From NCBI RefSeq assembly GCF_018143015.1, contig NC_054758.1:1546501-1610500 (forward strand): 64,000 nt of DNA, read 5' to 3'. Position numbers and translations under genes: made by a program. How positions within the stretch are numbered: the first letter of the stretch is position 1; the number at the start of each line of letters is the position of its first letter. The stretch is from Lytechinus variegatus (lineage: Eukaryota > Echinodermata > Echinoidea > Temnopleuroida > Toxopneustidae). This document shows positions 47,485 to 58,790 of the stretch, in pieces. The notes under the pieces are model-generated. The model was not told the DNA's origin. It saw nothing but the letters and a program-made list of their open reading frames with translations, and ran no database searches.

Positions 47485-48200
47485 CGATCACGGGGATGGG
47501 GGATATATTCCCCCCCCCCCCCAAATATTTCAAGTGGGGGGGATGGCCTGTATTATCACCCCCCCCCCCAATAATTTAGGAAAGAAAAATTATAATCATA
47601 ATGATGATTAAAAATGAAAAGTTTGATCACGATTATGGTGATGATTATAGTATTCCATCAATCACTTTGTTTCCCTCGCAATTTGTGTATATTGTTATTA
47701 AATAAAACATTCTTTTTCTGGACTATTAAACAGAAGGGTGGAGGTTCAAGATGAAAAGAATGAAATGTATATGATGTTTTTTAACACATGACATAAAAGG
47801 ACCCCAACGAAAAACAACTTTTGTTGATAGGGTGTTCCATCCCACCAGTGGTGAATAAATTGATTTTGATAAATCAATTAATTCAAAAGGGTGGAAAAAT
47901 AGACAGGAGGAAAAGTGTGCCAAGATAAATCGTATAAGGAATGACCATATAGCTATTGCAGTAATAGGTCTATGGAATGACGTTAAGCCACAGTTTGTAA
48001 TTTGTGCTAGTCTTAATTGGTCCGAATCTGCATTTTGTCATCTTGCATTCAGAAAAAAAGATATTGCCAGTCGGGTTAGATTTAAGAGAGAAGTTGTATA
48101 CACAGATGCGTCGATCTGGGGGGGGGGGGGGGGCGATCGCCCCACCAATAAAAATATATGGGGGACATATCGTTTTGCCCCCCTCCCAATAATTCAGCAT
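47485..48200. repeat. Poly-G/poly-C repeats inside the family 3 MITE
   Basis: C- or G-runs of 9-15 bases at about 47511-47522, 47561-47570 and 48118-48133. They are set in GTCGATCACGGGGATGGGGG and GCGTCGATCTGG contexts. The GTCGATC plus homopolymer layout recurs near 57378 and, inverted, near 48950-48990. Confidence 0.65.
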
Positions 48201-48329
48201 GTGCAACTAAAAAAATAAAATAAGGTTGTAATGCTACACTGAAACCAGCAAGCGAGATTAAGATACCAACTCTATTTTGATTTAAAATCATGCTCAAAAT
48301 GTCTGCTTTTCAGATTGGAATATAAAGAA

Positions 48330-48760
48330 TTTCAGCTCGCGCTTCGCGATCTCATCATTTCTGTACCAAAAACTCATACTTTTCATGATTAAATAGGTGA
48401 ATAGAATGTCCCGTTTTCAGTTCTAAACCTCAAAAGAACTTCCGCTTCGATTTGCAATAATCTTTTGTTGGATATATATCTTCTTCTTTATTAAAAGCGT
48501 CCATTAAACTGTCTTTTATTTAGATCGAAATAGCAAATTTTTCAGCTGGCGCTTTACGCTCGCATCTATTGTTCTAGATACTCATCTTAATCATTGATAC
48601 CAAAAGTGCTTAGAATATCAAGCTTTCACGTCAGAATATATAAAAAATTTCAGCTCGCTCACTAGTGAGATGCATGTATCTATCCTCTTCAGGTACATTT
48701 TTCCTGTTTTCATGTCATACTAAAAAATTTCAGCTCGCGCTGCGCGCTCACATTGTTGGT
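48330..48760 (+). repeat. Array of TTTCAGCTCGCGC-type units
   Basis: AATTTCAGCTCGCGCTTCGCG near 48330, TTTTTCAGCTGGCGCTTTACG near 48538, AATTTCAGCTCGCTCACTAG near 48649 and AATTTCAGCTCGCGCTGCGCG near 48727. Spacing is roughly 80-200 bp, and flanks are AT-rich and diverged. The GCGC core can form a short hairpin. Same family as 34905-35420. Confidence 0.7.
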
Positions 48761-48808
48761 GAGGGTGAGATATATGTCTCTTCCTCATGAGTCACACACA
48801 CAAACATT

Positions 48809-48830
48809 ATATATATATATATATATATTT
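48809..48830. repeat. TA microsatellite
   Basis: TA run followed by TACATATA-rich text to about 48866 and a G-run in GTGTGTGTGGGGGGGTG near 48880. Confidence 0.9.
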
Positions 48831-49422
48831 ACATATATATACATGCATATACATATAAAATATAGGCATATGTGTGTGTGGGGGGGTGTAGGAGTGTGTG
48901 GATGAGTTTCTTCGTTTTGTGTGATCAAGCGCCTTTGGAACGTTGATTCATGATTTTGCCCCCCAATCTGAAAAATGGATCGACGCCCCTGTGTATCTAT
49001 CATACTAATAAACAGATCACTATGTACATGGTCCAGACAATTTTGTCATTTTTTTCTTTCGTATGAGTTTAGAATAGGCTTACTTGTAACACAAATTGAA
49101 TTTTCAAAAAATATATATAAGTACAGTATACTACAACAATGAAGGAATTTCCAAGAACACCATGCATATCAATCACTCCCAAATGTCCTAGCTTGTGATT
49201 TTAGTGGGGGTAATGTTGAAAGATCCCCATCCACAAGAACATTTGTGTCAATCATCCCCCAAACAAGAATACAGATCGACACCCATGCACAAAAGTATGA
49301 AATAATGAAAAAAAAATATGATTTTATGTAAGAACATGAGAAAACGGAAAGTGGGCATGTGACATCATCAGCCCACGTAATAAATATTCATGATGATTGT
49401 TTCAACAAAATATTGCTAAACT

Positions 49423-49953
49423 TTAAAGCTTGTGTATAGTTTTGGTAAATCCACCAAAATGCACCTATCACTATTCCAATTCATTGCTAGCTAATATGAA
49501 TGGATATGCCCTATAACAGTTATGATGAGGAGGATATGAAATGAAAATGTGTTTTACAGGATAAATTTTGCGATTTTACATGGAAATTTAACTTGATCGG
49601 GTCACCCGATCAAATTAAAATATCTGTGTGTTTTTGTCTTTCAATTAAATCCTATTCTAAATCATGGAATGGGCTGAAACTTTCAAGATATGTTCTTTGT
49701 CTGTAACTTTTGGATATCTAATCACTAAATTTATAAGATAAGTGCTTGAATGCCCATTTTTTTTAATTTAAAACAAGCATCGCCGAGAGAGGGCGCTATA
49801 TATCCAAGATTTGAATATTTGAAATTTTCTCAGAGAAGTGCAGTTGGTAAAATATCTAACGGTCTCTACGCTTCAGTAAGACTGTCATATTATATGATAT
49901 TCGATTATCAATCACATTATTGACCCTTTACCAAAGCTATACACAGGCTTTAA
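49423..49953. mobile_element. TTAA-type MITE family 4, nested
   Basis: Starts TTAAAGCTTGTGTATAGTTTTGG and ends as the inverse of TTAAAGCCTGTGTATAGCTTTGG, with 20 or more matching end bases. About 531 bp. It contains a small palindrome, TTGATCGGGTCACCCGATCAA, near 49593. It sits inside the right half of the family 3 MITE, so it is younger than that element. Confidence 0.82.
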
Positions 49954-50071
49954 ACTTCAATAACTTTATTATTTGTTAACCAATTTTGATGAAATTCTGC
50001 GGCATTTTGCTCAGCAAATTCTACTCTACATATTAAGATATACATATTTTCAGGCCAGACCATCCCTTTAA

Positions 50072-50956
50072 AACAATTTTGTTATACGCGCTGTTTAGGT
50101 ACCAGCATTGCATGGAGTAAAATATCCCTTTTATGAAGGGGACGTTTTTGAACAAAACTGTAGTTTAGTCTTACGTGTAACTTTATATAGCCATGTGAGA
50201 GTATTTTTTCACTCCCCTTACTATAATGCTCTGATGTCATCCAATTGGTACCCTCAATACCATCTGCGGATCTAGGGGCGAGTGCGCAAGGAACAACCCG
50301 TCAAACTATGTTTTTGACTAGCCACTTTTTTTTCCTGGACCTAAACGCTTTAAATATTTAGTTACGATTTTATGTTTGTTTCATTTATTTGTTTGGGGAG
50401 GGGGGCTAGACAGTTAAAACAATACTGGATCGCAGGGGGGGGGCGGGGCTGACTGCTGTACTCTTAACGTCATTCCATTCATTGAAATACACCATCATGA
50501 CTATTCTTAGTTCAACTGTTCTACTGTGCGTCAAGTTTCATTCATAATCAATAGTACTCCGTTGCTGGACTGCGTAGACTTCACTTCGCTCGCCACCGTT
50601 CTAACTCCACGAATATGCTCGAAAATTTCTATACGAAGGAGGTGTATCTGTAACACCTTTGTCTCCAACATAGTTAAGGTGTACATGGTATAAACATGAT
50701 TTTCATCCGAAGACGAATTGCTCCACAATATCGAGTACACTATCGACGTTAAATGTGTTTAGGAAAAGCTTTGCATTAGAATCGTCTCTACAACACATGC
50801 AGGAAACGACATTGGTTTACACATTGCTGCACATGAGAAACAGGGAAGTATATCACATAAATTTTAACGATCTTTGAAACTGCACTTTTCACTGAGTGAA
50901 TTTAAAGCACCATAGGACTTGCACACATATAAAATTAAGAAATAAAATTGTTCACC
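50072..50956. other. Upstream region of the ankyrin gene
   Basis: No gene recognised. It holds G-runs at about 50398-50405 and 50437-50446 and a GCGGATCTAGGGGCG repeat start near 50273. TATAAAA at 50928 is only 23 bases before the ATG, too close for a normal TATA box of this start codon, so no promoter is called. Confidence 0.4.
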
Positions 50957-53900
50957 ATGGCCCAAAGGTTAAAAAAGAAGACCTCGATGGTCACCCCATA
51001 TTATCTAGATACTGCACTTGGAACTTCTGAATTAGGAAAATCTATTAATAATCTTACAGCAAGTATGGTTGAAGAAGGTACAGAAGACTACTCTCCATTA
51101 CTAAAGGCTGTAAAGAATGGTCACCTTGATGAAGTAAAAAGCCTTGTAAATCAAGGGGCAAACGTAAAGCGGAGTAACGCTGGGGGTAAAGCGCCGTTAA
51201 TGATAGCAGCAAAGACCGGCAGTGTGGTTCTGTTGAAATTTCTCATCGATCAAGGGCCGAGATTACAAAGTCTGTTGAAGGTCTGACTGCTTTAAATGTA
51301 GCCGCTCACCTTGGACATCTTCATGCTATCAAGTATCTGATCAGTCGAGGGGCTGATGTGAAGGAAGGAGACAATAATGGTGTGACTGCATTGCACGTTG
51401 CTGCCCTGAATGGTCACCTTGATGTCACAACATATCTAACCAGTCAAGGGGCTGAGATTAACAAAGGAACTAACTATGGGCAGTCTGCATTACACTTTGC
51501 TGCTTTCAATGGTCATCTTGATGTCATTGAATATCTGGTCAGTCAAGGGGCTGAGGTCAATGAAGAAGATAACGATAATGTGACTGCATTACACTTTGCT
51601 ACTTACAATGGTCATCTTGATGTCATCAAATATCTGATCAGTCAAGGCGCCGAGGTGAATAGTGGAAACGATAATGGTTGGACTGCATTGCACGTGGCTG
51701 CTTGCAATGGTCACCTTGATGTCATTGAATATCTGGTCAGTCAAGGGGCCGAGGTGAATAAAGAAAAGAACAATGGTGTGACTGCATTATACATTGCTGC
51801 TGGGAATGGTCATCTTGATGTTGTCAAATATCTGATTACTGAAGGCGCTGAGGTGAATAAAAGACATATTGATGGTGAGACTGCATTATACATTGCTGCT
51901 CAGGAAGGTCATCTTGATGTTGTCAAACATCTCACCAGTCAAGGGTCTGAGATGAATAAAGGAGATATTAATGGTGAGACTGCATTACACATTGCTGCTA
52001 AGAATGGTCATCTTGATGTCGTCAAACATCTGATTAGTGAAGGCGCTGAGGTGAATAAAGGAGATATTAATGGTGAGACTGCATTACACATTGCTGCTCA
52101 GAATGGTCATCTTGATGTTGTCAAATATCTCACCAGTCAAGGGGCTGAGACTAATAAAGGAAATATCAATGGTGTGACTGCATTACACATTGCTGCTAAG
52201 AATGGTCATCTTGATGTTTTCAAATATCTCGCCAGTCAAGGGTCTGAGATGAATAAAGGAGATATTAATGGTAAGACTGCATTACACATTGCTGCTAAGA
52301 ATGGTCATCTTGATGTCGTCAAACATCTGATTGGTGAAGGCGCTGAGGTGAATAAAGGAGATATTAATGGTGAGACTGCATTACACATTGCTGCTGGGAA
52401 TGGTCATCTTGATGTTGTTAAATATCTCACCAGTCAAGGGGCTGAGACTAATAAAGGAAATATCAATGGTGTGACTGCATTACACATTGCTGCTAAGAAT
52501 GGTCATCTTGATGTCGTCAAACATCTTACCAGTCAAGGGTATGAGATAAATAAAGAAATGAAGAATGGTTTGACTGCATTACACATTGCTGCTTTCAGTG
52601 GTCATCTTGATGTCATTAAATATCTGGCCAGTCAAGGGGCTGAGGTCAATGAAGAAGATAACGATAATGTGACTGCATTACACTTTGCTGCTGAGAATGG
52701 TCATCTTGATGTCGTCAGATATCTGATTAGTGAAGGCGCTAAGGTGAATAAAGAAATGATCAATGGTTTGACTGCATTAAACATTGCTGCTCAGAATGGT
52801 CATCTTGATGTCGTCAAATATCTCACCAGTCAAGGTGCTGAGGTGAATAAAGAAACTGACAATGGTGCGACTGCATTATACATTGCTGCTGGGAATGGTC
52901 ATCTTGATGTCGTCAAACATCTGATTAGTGAAGGCGCTGAGGTGAATAAAGGAGATATTAATGGTGAGACTGCATTAAACATTGCTGCTGAGAATGGTCA
53001 TCTTGATGTCGTCAAATATCTGATCAGTCAAGGGTTTGAGGTGAATAAAGAACAGAACAATGGTGTGACTGCATTATACTTTGCTGCTCGGAATGGTCAT
53101 CTTGATGTCATTGAATATCTGACCAGTCAAGGAGCCGAGGTCAATAAAGGAGATAGCATTGGGTGGACTGCTTTACATATTGCTGCTCGCGTTGGTCATC
53201 TTGATGTCGTCAGATATCTGATTAGTGAAGGCGCTGAGATAAATAAAGGAAATAACAATGGTGTGGCTACATTATACATTGCTGCTCGGAATGGTCATCT
53301 TGATGTTGTCAAATATCTGATCAGTCAAGGGGCTGAGATTAATAAAGGAGATATCGATGGTGTGACAGCTTTATACATTGCTGCTGAGAATGGTCATCTT
53401 GATGTCGTCAAATATCTCAGCAGTCAAGGTGCTGAGGTGAATAAAGGAAAATACAATGGTGTGACTGCATTATACCTTGCTGCTCAGAATGATCATCTTG
53501 ATGTCGTCAAATATCTCACCAGTCAAGGGGCTGAGATTAATAAAGGAGATATCGATGGTGTGACTGCATTATACATTGCTGCTCGGAATGGTCATCTTGA
53601 TGTTGTCAAATATCTCTCCAGTCAAGGGGCTGAGATTAATAAAGGAAATATCAATGGTGTGACTGCATTTCACATTGCTGCTCAGTATGATCGTCTTGAT
53701 GTTGTCAAATATCTCACCAGTCAAGGGTCTGAGATGAATAAAGAATGTATCGATGGTGCGACTGCATTACACATTGCTGCTCGGAATGGTCATCTTGATG
53801 TCGTCAAATATCTGGTCAGTCAGGGGCTGAGGTGAATAAAGGAAAGAAAAATGATGTGACTGCATTATACATTGCTGCTATGAATGGTCATCTTGACGTT

Positions 53901-56261
53901 GTCAAAAATCTGATCAGTCAAGGGGCTAAGGTAAATAAAGAAAATAACAATGGTGTGACTGCTTTATACATTGCTGCTCAGAATGGTCAACTTGATGTCA
54001 TTGAATATCTGGCCAGTCAAGGGGCCGAAGTCAACAAAGGAGATAACAATGGTGTGACTGCATTATACATTGCTGCTCAGAATGGTCATCTTGATGTTGT
54101 CAAATATCTGATTAGTGAAGGCGCTGAGGTGAATAAAAGAGATATTGATGGTGAGACTGCATTATACATTGCTGCTCGGAAAGGTCATCTTGATGTTGTC
54201 AAATATCTCACAGGTCAAGGGGCTGAGATGAATAAAGGAGATAACAATGGTAAGACTCCTTTGTACATTGCTGCTCGGAACGGTCATCTTGATGTCATTG
54301 AATATCTGTCCAGTAAAGGGGCTGAGGTCAATGAAGGAAAAAACGATGATGTGACTGCTTTATACATTGCTGCTCAGAATGATCTTCTTGATGTTGTCAA
54401 ATATCTCCCAAGTCAAGGGGCAGAGATGAAAAAAGGTGATAACAATGGTGAGACTGCATTATACATTGCTGCTCAGAATGGTCATCTTGATGTTGTCAAA
54501 TATCTGATTAGTGAAGGCGTTGAGGTGAATAAAGGAGACATCGTTGGTGAGACTGCATTATACATTGCTGCGCGGAAAGGTCATCTTGATGTTGTCAAAT
54601 ATCTCACCAGTCAAGGGGCAGAGATGAATAAAGGAAATAACAATGGTTTGACTGCATTACACATTGCTGCTCAGAATGGTCATCTAGATGTTGTCAAATA
54701 TCTCACCAGTCAAGGAGCTGAGATTAGTAAAGGAAATACCGATGGTGTGACTGCATTACATATTGCTGCTGGCGTTGGTCATATTGATGTTGTCAAATGT
54801 CTGATTAGTGAAGGCGCTGAGGTGAATAAAGGAAATAACAATGGTGTGACTGCATTATACATTGCTGCTGGGAATGGTCATCTTGATGTCGTCAAACATC
54901 TGATTAGTGAAGGCGCTGAGGTGAATAAAGGAGAAAGCATTGGTGTGACTGCGTTGCACTTTGCTGCTTTAATGGATCATCTTAATGTTGTCAAATATCT
55001 CACCAGTCAACAGGCAGAGATGAATAAAGAAGAGAACAGAGAAGGTTTGACTGCATTACACGTTGCTGCTCGGAATGGTCATCTTGATGTCGTCAAACAT
55101 CTGGTCAGTCAAGGGGCTGAGGTGAATAAAGGAGATATCGATGGTGAGACTGCATTACACGTTGCTGCTCAGAATGGTCATCTGGATGTCGTCATATATC
55201 TCACCAGTCAAGAGGCAGATATGAATAAAGGAGATAACAATGGTAAGAATGCATTATACGTTGCCGCTCAGAATGGTCATATTGATGTCGTCCAATATAT
55301 GATTATTGGAGGCTTTGAGGTGAATAAAGGAGATAGCATTGGTTGGACTGCATTGCATATTGCTGCTGGCGTTGGTCATCTTGATGTCGTCAAATATCTG
55401 ATTAGTGAAGGCGCTGAGGTAAATAAAGGAAATAACAATGGTGTGGCTTCATTATACATTGCTGCTCAGGATGGTCATCTTGATGTTGTCAAATATCTGA
55501 TCAGTCAAGGGGCAGAGGTGAATAAAGGAGATGACAATGGTTGGATTGCATTACACATTGCTGCTCGGAATGGTCATCTTGATGTCGTCAAATATCTGGT
55601 TAGTGAAGGCGCTGAGGTAAATAAAGGAAATAACAATGGTGTGACTGCATTATACATTGCTGCTCAGAATGGTCATCTTGATGTCATCAAATATCTGATC
55701 AGTCAAGGTGCAGAGGTGAATAAAGGAGATAACAATGATGTGACTGCATTACACATTGCTACTTACAATGGTCATCTTGATGTCATCAAATATCTGATCA
55801 GTCAAGGCGCCGAGGTGAATAATGGAAACGATAATGGTTGGACTGCATTGCACGTGGCTGCTTGCAATGGTCACCTTGATGTCATCAAATACCTGATCAG
55901 TCAAGGGGCTGATGTGAATAAAGGGAACAATAATGGCACGAATGCATTACACTCTGCTGCCCAGAATGGTCATCTTGACGTCTTGAAGTATCTGGTCAGT
56001 AAAGGCGTCGAGGTGAACACGAGAAATAAAAATGGTTGGACTTCTTTAGACTTTGCCGTGTTCACAAATCAACTTGATGTCGTTCAAGTTCTCAGGGATA
56101 AAGGTGCAATTCTTGATTCACGAATTCTTCATGAGAGGAGACTTCTACACTTGCTACAAGCCTTGAAATACATTGCAATTCTACTCAACGAGGTATTATA
56201 TTTCATTTATTCATTTATATGTATTTTATGTTGTTGGGGCTTAAAAATCATTAAGATGTAA
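50957..56261 (+). CDS. Giant ankyrin-repeat protein, about 51 repeats, two frame lesions
   Basis: Start chosen at the ATG in TTCACCATGG, a strong Kozak context. After about 40 residues (MAQRLKKKTSMVTPYYL...) the 33-residue ankyrin repeats run without intron from about 51082 to 56120 (consensus NGVTALYIAAQNGHLDVVKYLISQGAEVNKGD). Ankyrin repeats form a curved stack that binds other proteins; the partner is unknown. No signal peptide. Two one-base losses shift the frame: near 51257 (CAAGGGCC for CAAGGGGCC) and near 53822 (GTCAGGGGC for GTCAAGGGGC). Each side is otherwise fully open. Near the end a GAG|GTATTA donor at 56192 could splice to an exon outside the recognised part; the hydrophobic C-terminus after it would then be intron. 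It is a host gene with sequence errors, or a young pseudogene. Confidence 0.85.
51948..52550 (+). repeat. Higher-order repeat: three-ankyrin unit, two copies of 297 bp
   Basis: The block GAGATGAATAAAGGAGATAT begins at about 51950 and again 297 bases later. Each copy encodes the series MNKGDINGxTALHIAAKNGH, EVNKGDINGETALHIAA and ETNKGNINGVTALHIAA with few changes. The array therefore grew by duplication of three-repeat blocks. Confidence 0.85.
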
Positions 56262-56639
56262 CTCTGACATGAGCATGCGTACTTTCCTTCATAGATATTA
56301 CAAAACCTCTCATCGCCACGATGAATAACGATGTATTTTTCGCTTGTAGAATTTGTTATGGTGTAACTCTCACTTCTTGGCAGGGTATTAATTGAATGAT
56401 GAATATAGGTGGGAGGGGTGATAACAATAATTTGGTTTAAAAGGTGGCTTAATTCTGCAAAGGTTGAAAATTGTTAAACAATGCAGAATTTCGATTCGAG
56501 TCAGCCCAATAAAATCGATAACTTTGTTGAGTCGCTTATAGAATTCCTTATGTGTGTGTATAAAGATGATTAATAGGGGAGTAATTTGCAAAAAGTGGGT
56601 GCAGAATAATGACTATGTTGGTCAGAATACATTTAATAA
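56262..56639. other. Gene-free stretch downstream of the ankyrin gene
   Basis: No exon continuing the ankyrin gene was recognised. Simple AT-rich sequence that ends in the (AAT)n tail of a SINE. Confidence 0.4.
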
Positions 56640-57003
56640 ATAATAATAGTAATAATAATAATAGCCAATTTTTATAAAGCGCTTTTCCCAGAATGGCCCA
56701 AAGCGCGTTACAGCATATTAATACCCCGGTCATTGGATTCATTTCAATCAAGCACGAAAAGTGCACCATTTCCACTCCCTGGGGAGCATTCCTTGCATTC
56801 ATCGCAGCCTCATTATGGCGCTGGCAAAATCAAACATACAATATCTTTCGCATCCTACCGGGTACCCATTTAGCACCTGGGTCGAGAGTGGCAAAGTGTG
56901 GATTAACGCCTTGCCAAAGGACGCTAGGCCGCGGTGGGGTTCGAACACACGACCCTCTGTTTACAAGGCGAGAGTCAGAACCACTACACCACGGCTTTTC
57001 CGT
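56640..57003 (-). mobile_element. tRNA-derived SINE
   Basis: On the minus strand: CCGTGGTGTAGTGGTTCTGA (box A region), CTCTCGCCTTGTAAACAGAG, then GTTCGAACCCC (box B, altered by one base). It continues GGGTACCCGGTAGGATGCG, CCCCAGGGAGTGGAAATGG, AACGCGCTTTGGGCCATTCTG, GGGAAAAGCGCTTTATAAAA, and an ATT-rich tail at 56640-56665. RNA polymerase III boxes and a microsatellite tail copied by a LINE are standard for the class. It is longer and better kept than the pair in the inverted duplication. Confidence 0.82.
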
Positions 57004-57013
57004 GGTGTAGTGG
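56981..57013. repeat. Perfect 14-bp hairpin at the SINE head
   Basis: CCACTACACCACGG (56981-56994) and CCGTGGTGTAGTGG (57000-57013) pair perfectly round CTTTT. The outer side is a second, inverted copy of the SINE's first bases. Confidence 0.9.
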
Positions 57014-57580
57014 TGTAAACTCCCAAAAGTCCTTTCAGTCACATATGAATAAGATTTTGGTCATATCTCTATATTTTAGAATTCCAAAACTAATTTCCAG
57101 GGGGTGCTGCGGGGGCGGCGGAACGTGTGGGGGGGGGAGACACGGGGGGAAAGGGCATCTATATTAAAACAAAGGGGAAAAAGACTCAACTACAGTGGTG
57201 CAATTGGGCAAAAATTTTGAGGGGGTAAATATGTTGTATCACGTAAATTTATTAGAAGCTGCGAAAATGTTTGACATTTTTATAATTAAAATCATTTTTT
57301 GATATAGATTTTGACAACTAATATTCGAAATATAATATCATATTTCGTCCTCCCAATCTATACGCCTCTGCTCAGGGGCGTCGATCCATTTTTCAGATGG
57401 GGGGGGGGGGATCAGAAAACAACGTTCCAAAGGCGCTCGATCACACAAAACAAACTAGCAAACTCACCCCCCCCTCTGTCATTTATCAATCCTCAAACAC
57501 CACCCATGCCACACACACAAACACAAACACACACCAACTTCCACTCCCATCTTAATGTATCATTGATCTGGTAGATGTGA
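57014..57580. repeat. Dispersed G-rich repeats
   Basis: G-runs near 57113-57148, a GGCAAAAATTTTGAGGGGGT element near 57208, TGATATAGATTTTGACAACT near 57300 (same family as 9610), GGGGCGTCGATCCATTTTTCAG with a G-run near 57375-57411, and an ACACACAAACACAAAC microsatellite near 57515. No gene. Confidence 0.6.
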
Positions 57581-57929
57581 ACAGGATGAAGGAAGAATTG
57601 GAAAAAATATTTGATTGAAATATTCAAAATCATAATGGACATGCAACCCACTCTCCTCCCCCACAACCTTTTCCCATCCCATCACCTACCCCTTGCCTTT
57701 TCTTTATCTGTTTTCTTCCGTAAATTTGGTGGATCATCAATCACATTTTATTCAGGTTTTATGAATGACCCAAACATGTAATAGCTAAGTACATCATTCA
57801 TTATGCATTAATGGAAAAAAATGGTCCTCCAAACTTTCAGAAGAAAAGTGATAAAAAAGGAAGGAGTAGGTGAGAGGATGGGAAGAAGGTTGTATGTGTG
57901 TGTGTTATGGCAAGCCAAGTGTCCGCCAG
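57580..57929. other. Gene-free stretch
   Basis: Unassigned AT-rich sequence with a CT-rich patch near 57645-57720. The long frame that starts at 57821 runs into the TTTCGT satellite and is not gene-like. Confidence 0.4.
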
Positions 57930-58790
57930 TACATTTCGTCCAAATCAAGTCATTTCGTACACAAAATATGTTTTTATTCAGACGAAAATCATTCCGTCAT
58001 GACACTGTTTTATTTCGTATACGAAACATAAAATTAATTTCGTCTCGACGAAATGCACGAAATAAATTTTGTCTAGACAAAATGCAATTACGCCCACAAA
58101 CTTTATTTGGCGTGCCATACGAAATTAATTTTGATCAAATGAAATGGCGCACCAAATGTCCGATGTTTAATTCCGTCCAATTCACGCCATTCCGTACACA
58201 AAATGTGTTTTTGTTCTTATGAAAATCATTTCGTCATGACGCTGTTTTATTTCGTATACGAAATTTATTTTTTGTCACATAAAATTAATTTCGTCCGACG
58301 AAATCAATTTTCGTTGAGACGAAATGTAATTGCGTCCACAAAATTTATTTCGTATGTACAAAATGAATTTTGATCTAACGAAATGGCGCCCAAAGTGTCC
58401 AATGGAAAATTCTGTATGCTGTATGCACACTTTGTTTTTTCACTCAAACGAAAATCATTTCGTCATGATGCAGTGTGATTTCGTATACGAAATTTATTTT
58501 GTGTCACCCTTAATCAATTTCGTCCACAAAATTCATTTCGTCCCGATGCGAAATTTATTCCGTCGACGAAATGATTTTGTGTCAAAACACAAAAAAAATC
58601 GTCACCTCTGTCTATTCATTTCGTTCCGATGCGATATCTATTCCGTGGACGAAATAATTTTGTGTCAAAACACAAAAAAATTTCGTCTCCTCTGTCTGTT
58701 CATTTCGTTCCGTTGCGAAATCTATTCCGTCGACGAAATGATTTTGTGTCAAAACACAAAAAAAATTGTCTCCTCTGTCTGCTATGGGTC
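57930..58790. repeat. TTTCGT/ACGAAAT satellite
   Basis: Dozens of ATTTCGT and ACGAAAT words in both directions, as in ATTTCGTACACAAAAT, AAAATCATTTCGTCATGACG and TTTCGTATACGAAATTTATT. A ~240-bp unit (TTTTATTTCGTATACGAAA at 58006, 58245 and 58476) repeats about three times. A ~66-bp unit (GTCGACGAAATGATTTTGTG) at 58560, 58631 and 58727 ends the array. Frames of 133 and 165 codons here are by-products. Confidence 0.85.

Larger units (their letters stand above)
47205..50071. mobile_element. TTAA-type MITE family 3, copy 2, expanded by insertions
   Basis: Starts TTAAAGGGATGTTCCGGGCT and ends AGGCCAGACCATCCCTTTAA. Inner landmarks match copy 1: ACAAAGTTATTGACTTTTAA on the left, CTTCAATAACTTTATTATTT on the right, and GATGATGTCACATCC facing GTGACATCATCAGCC. 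About 2.87 kb rather than 0.58 kb, because it holds G-rich repeats, a motif array and a second MITE. Confidence 0.72.

Noticed and set aside
50928-50934. TATAAAA as the ankyrin gene TATA box
   Set aside because: Only 23 bases before the ATG, which would place transcription start at or after the start codon.
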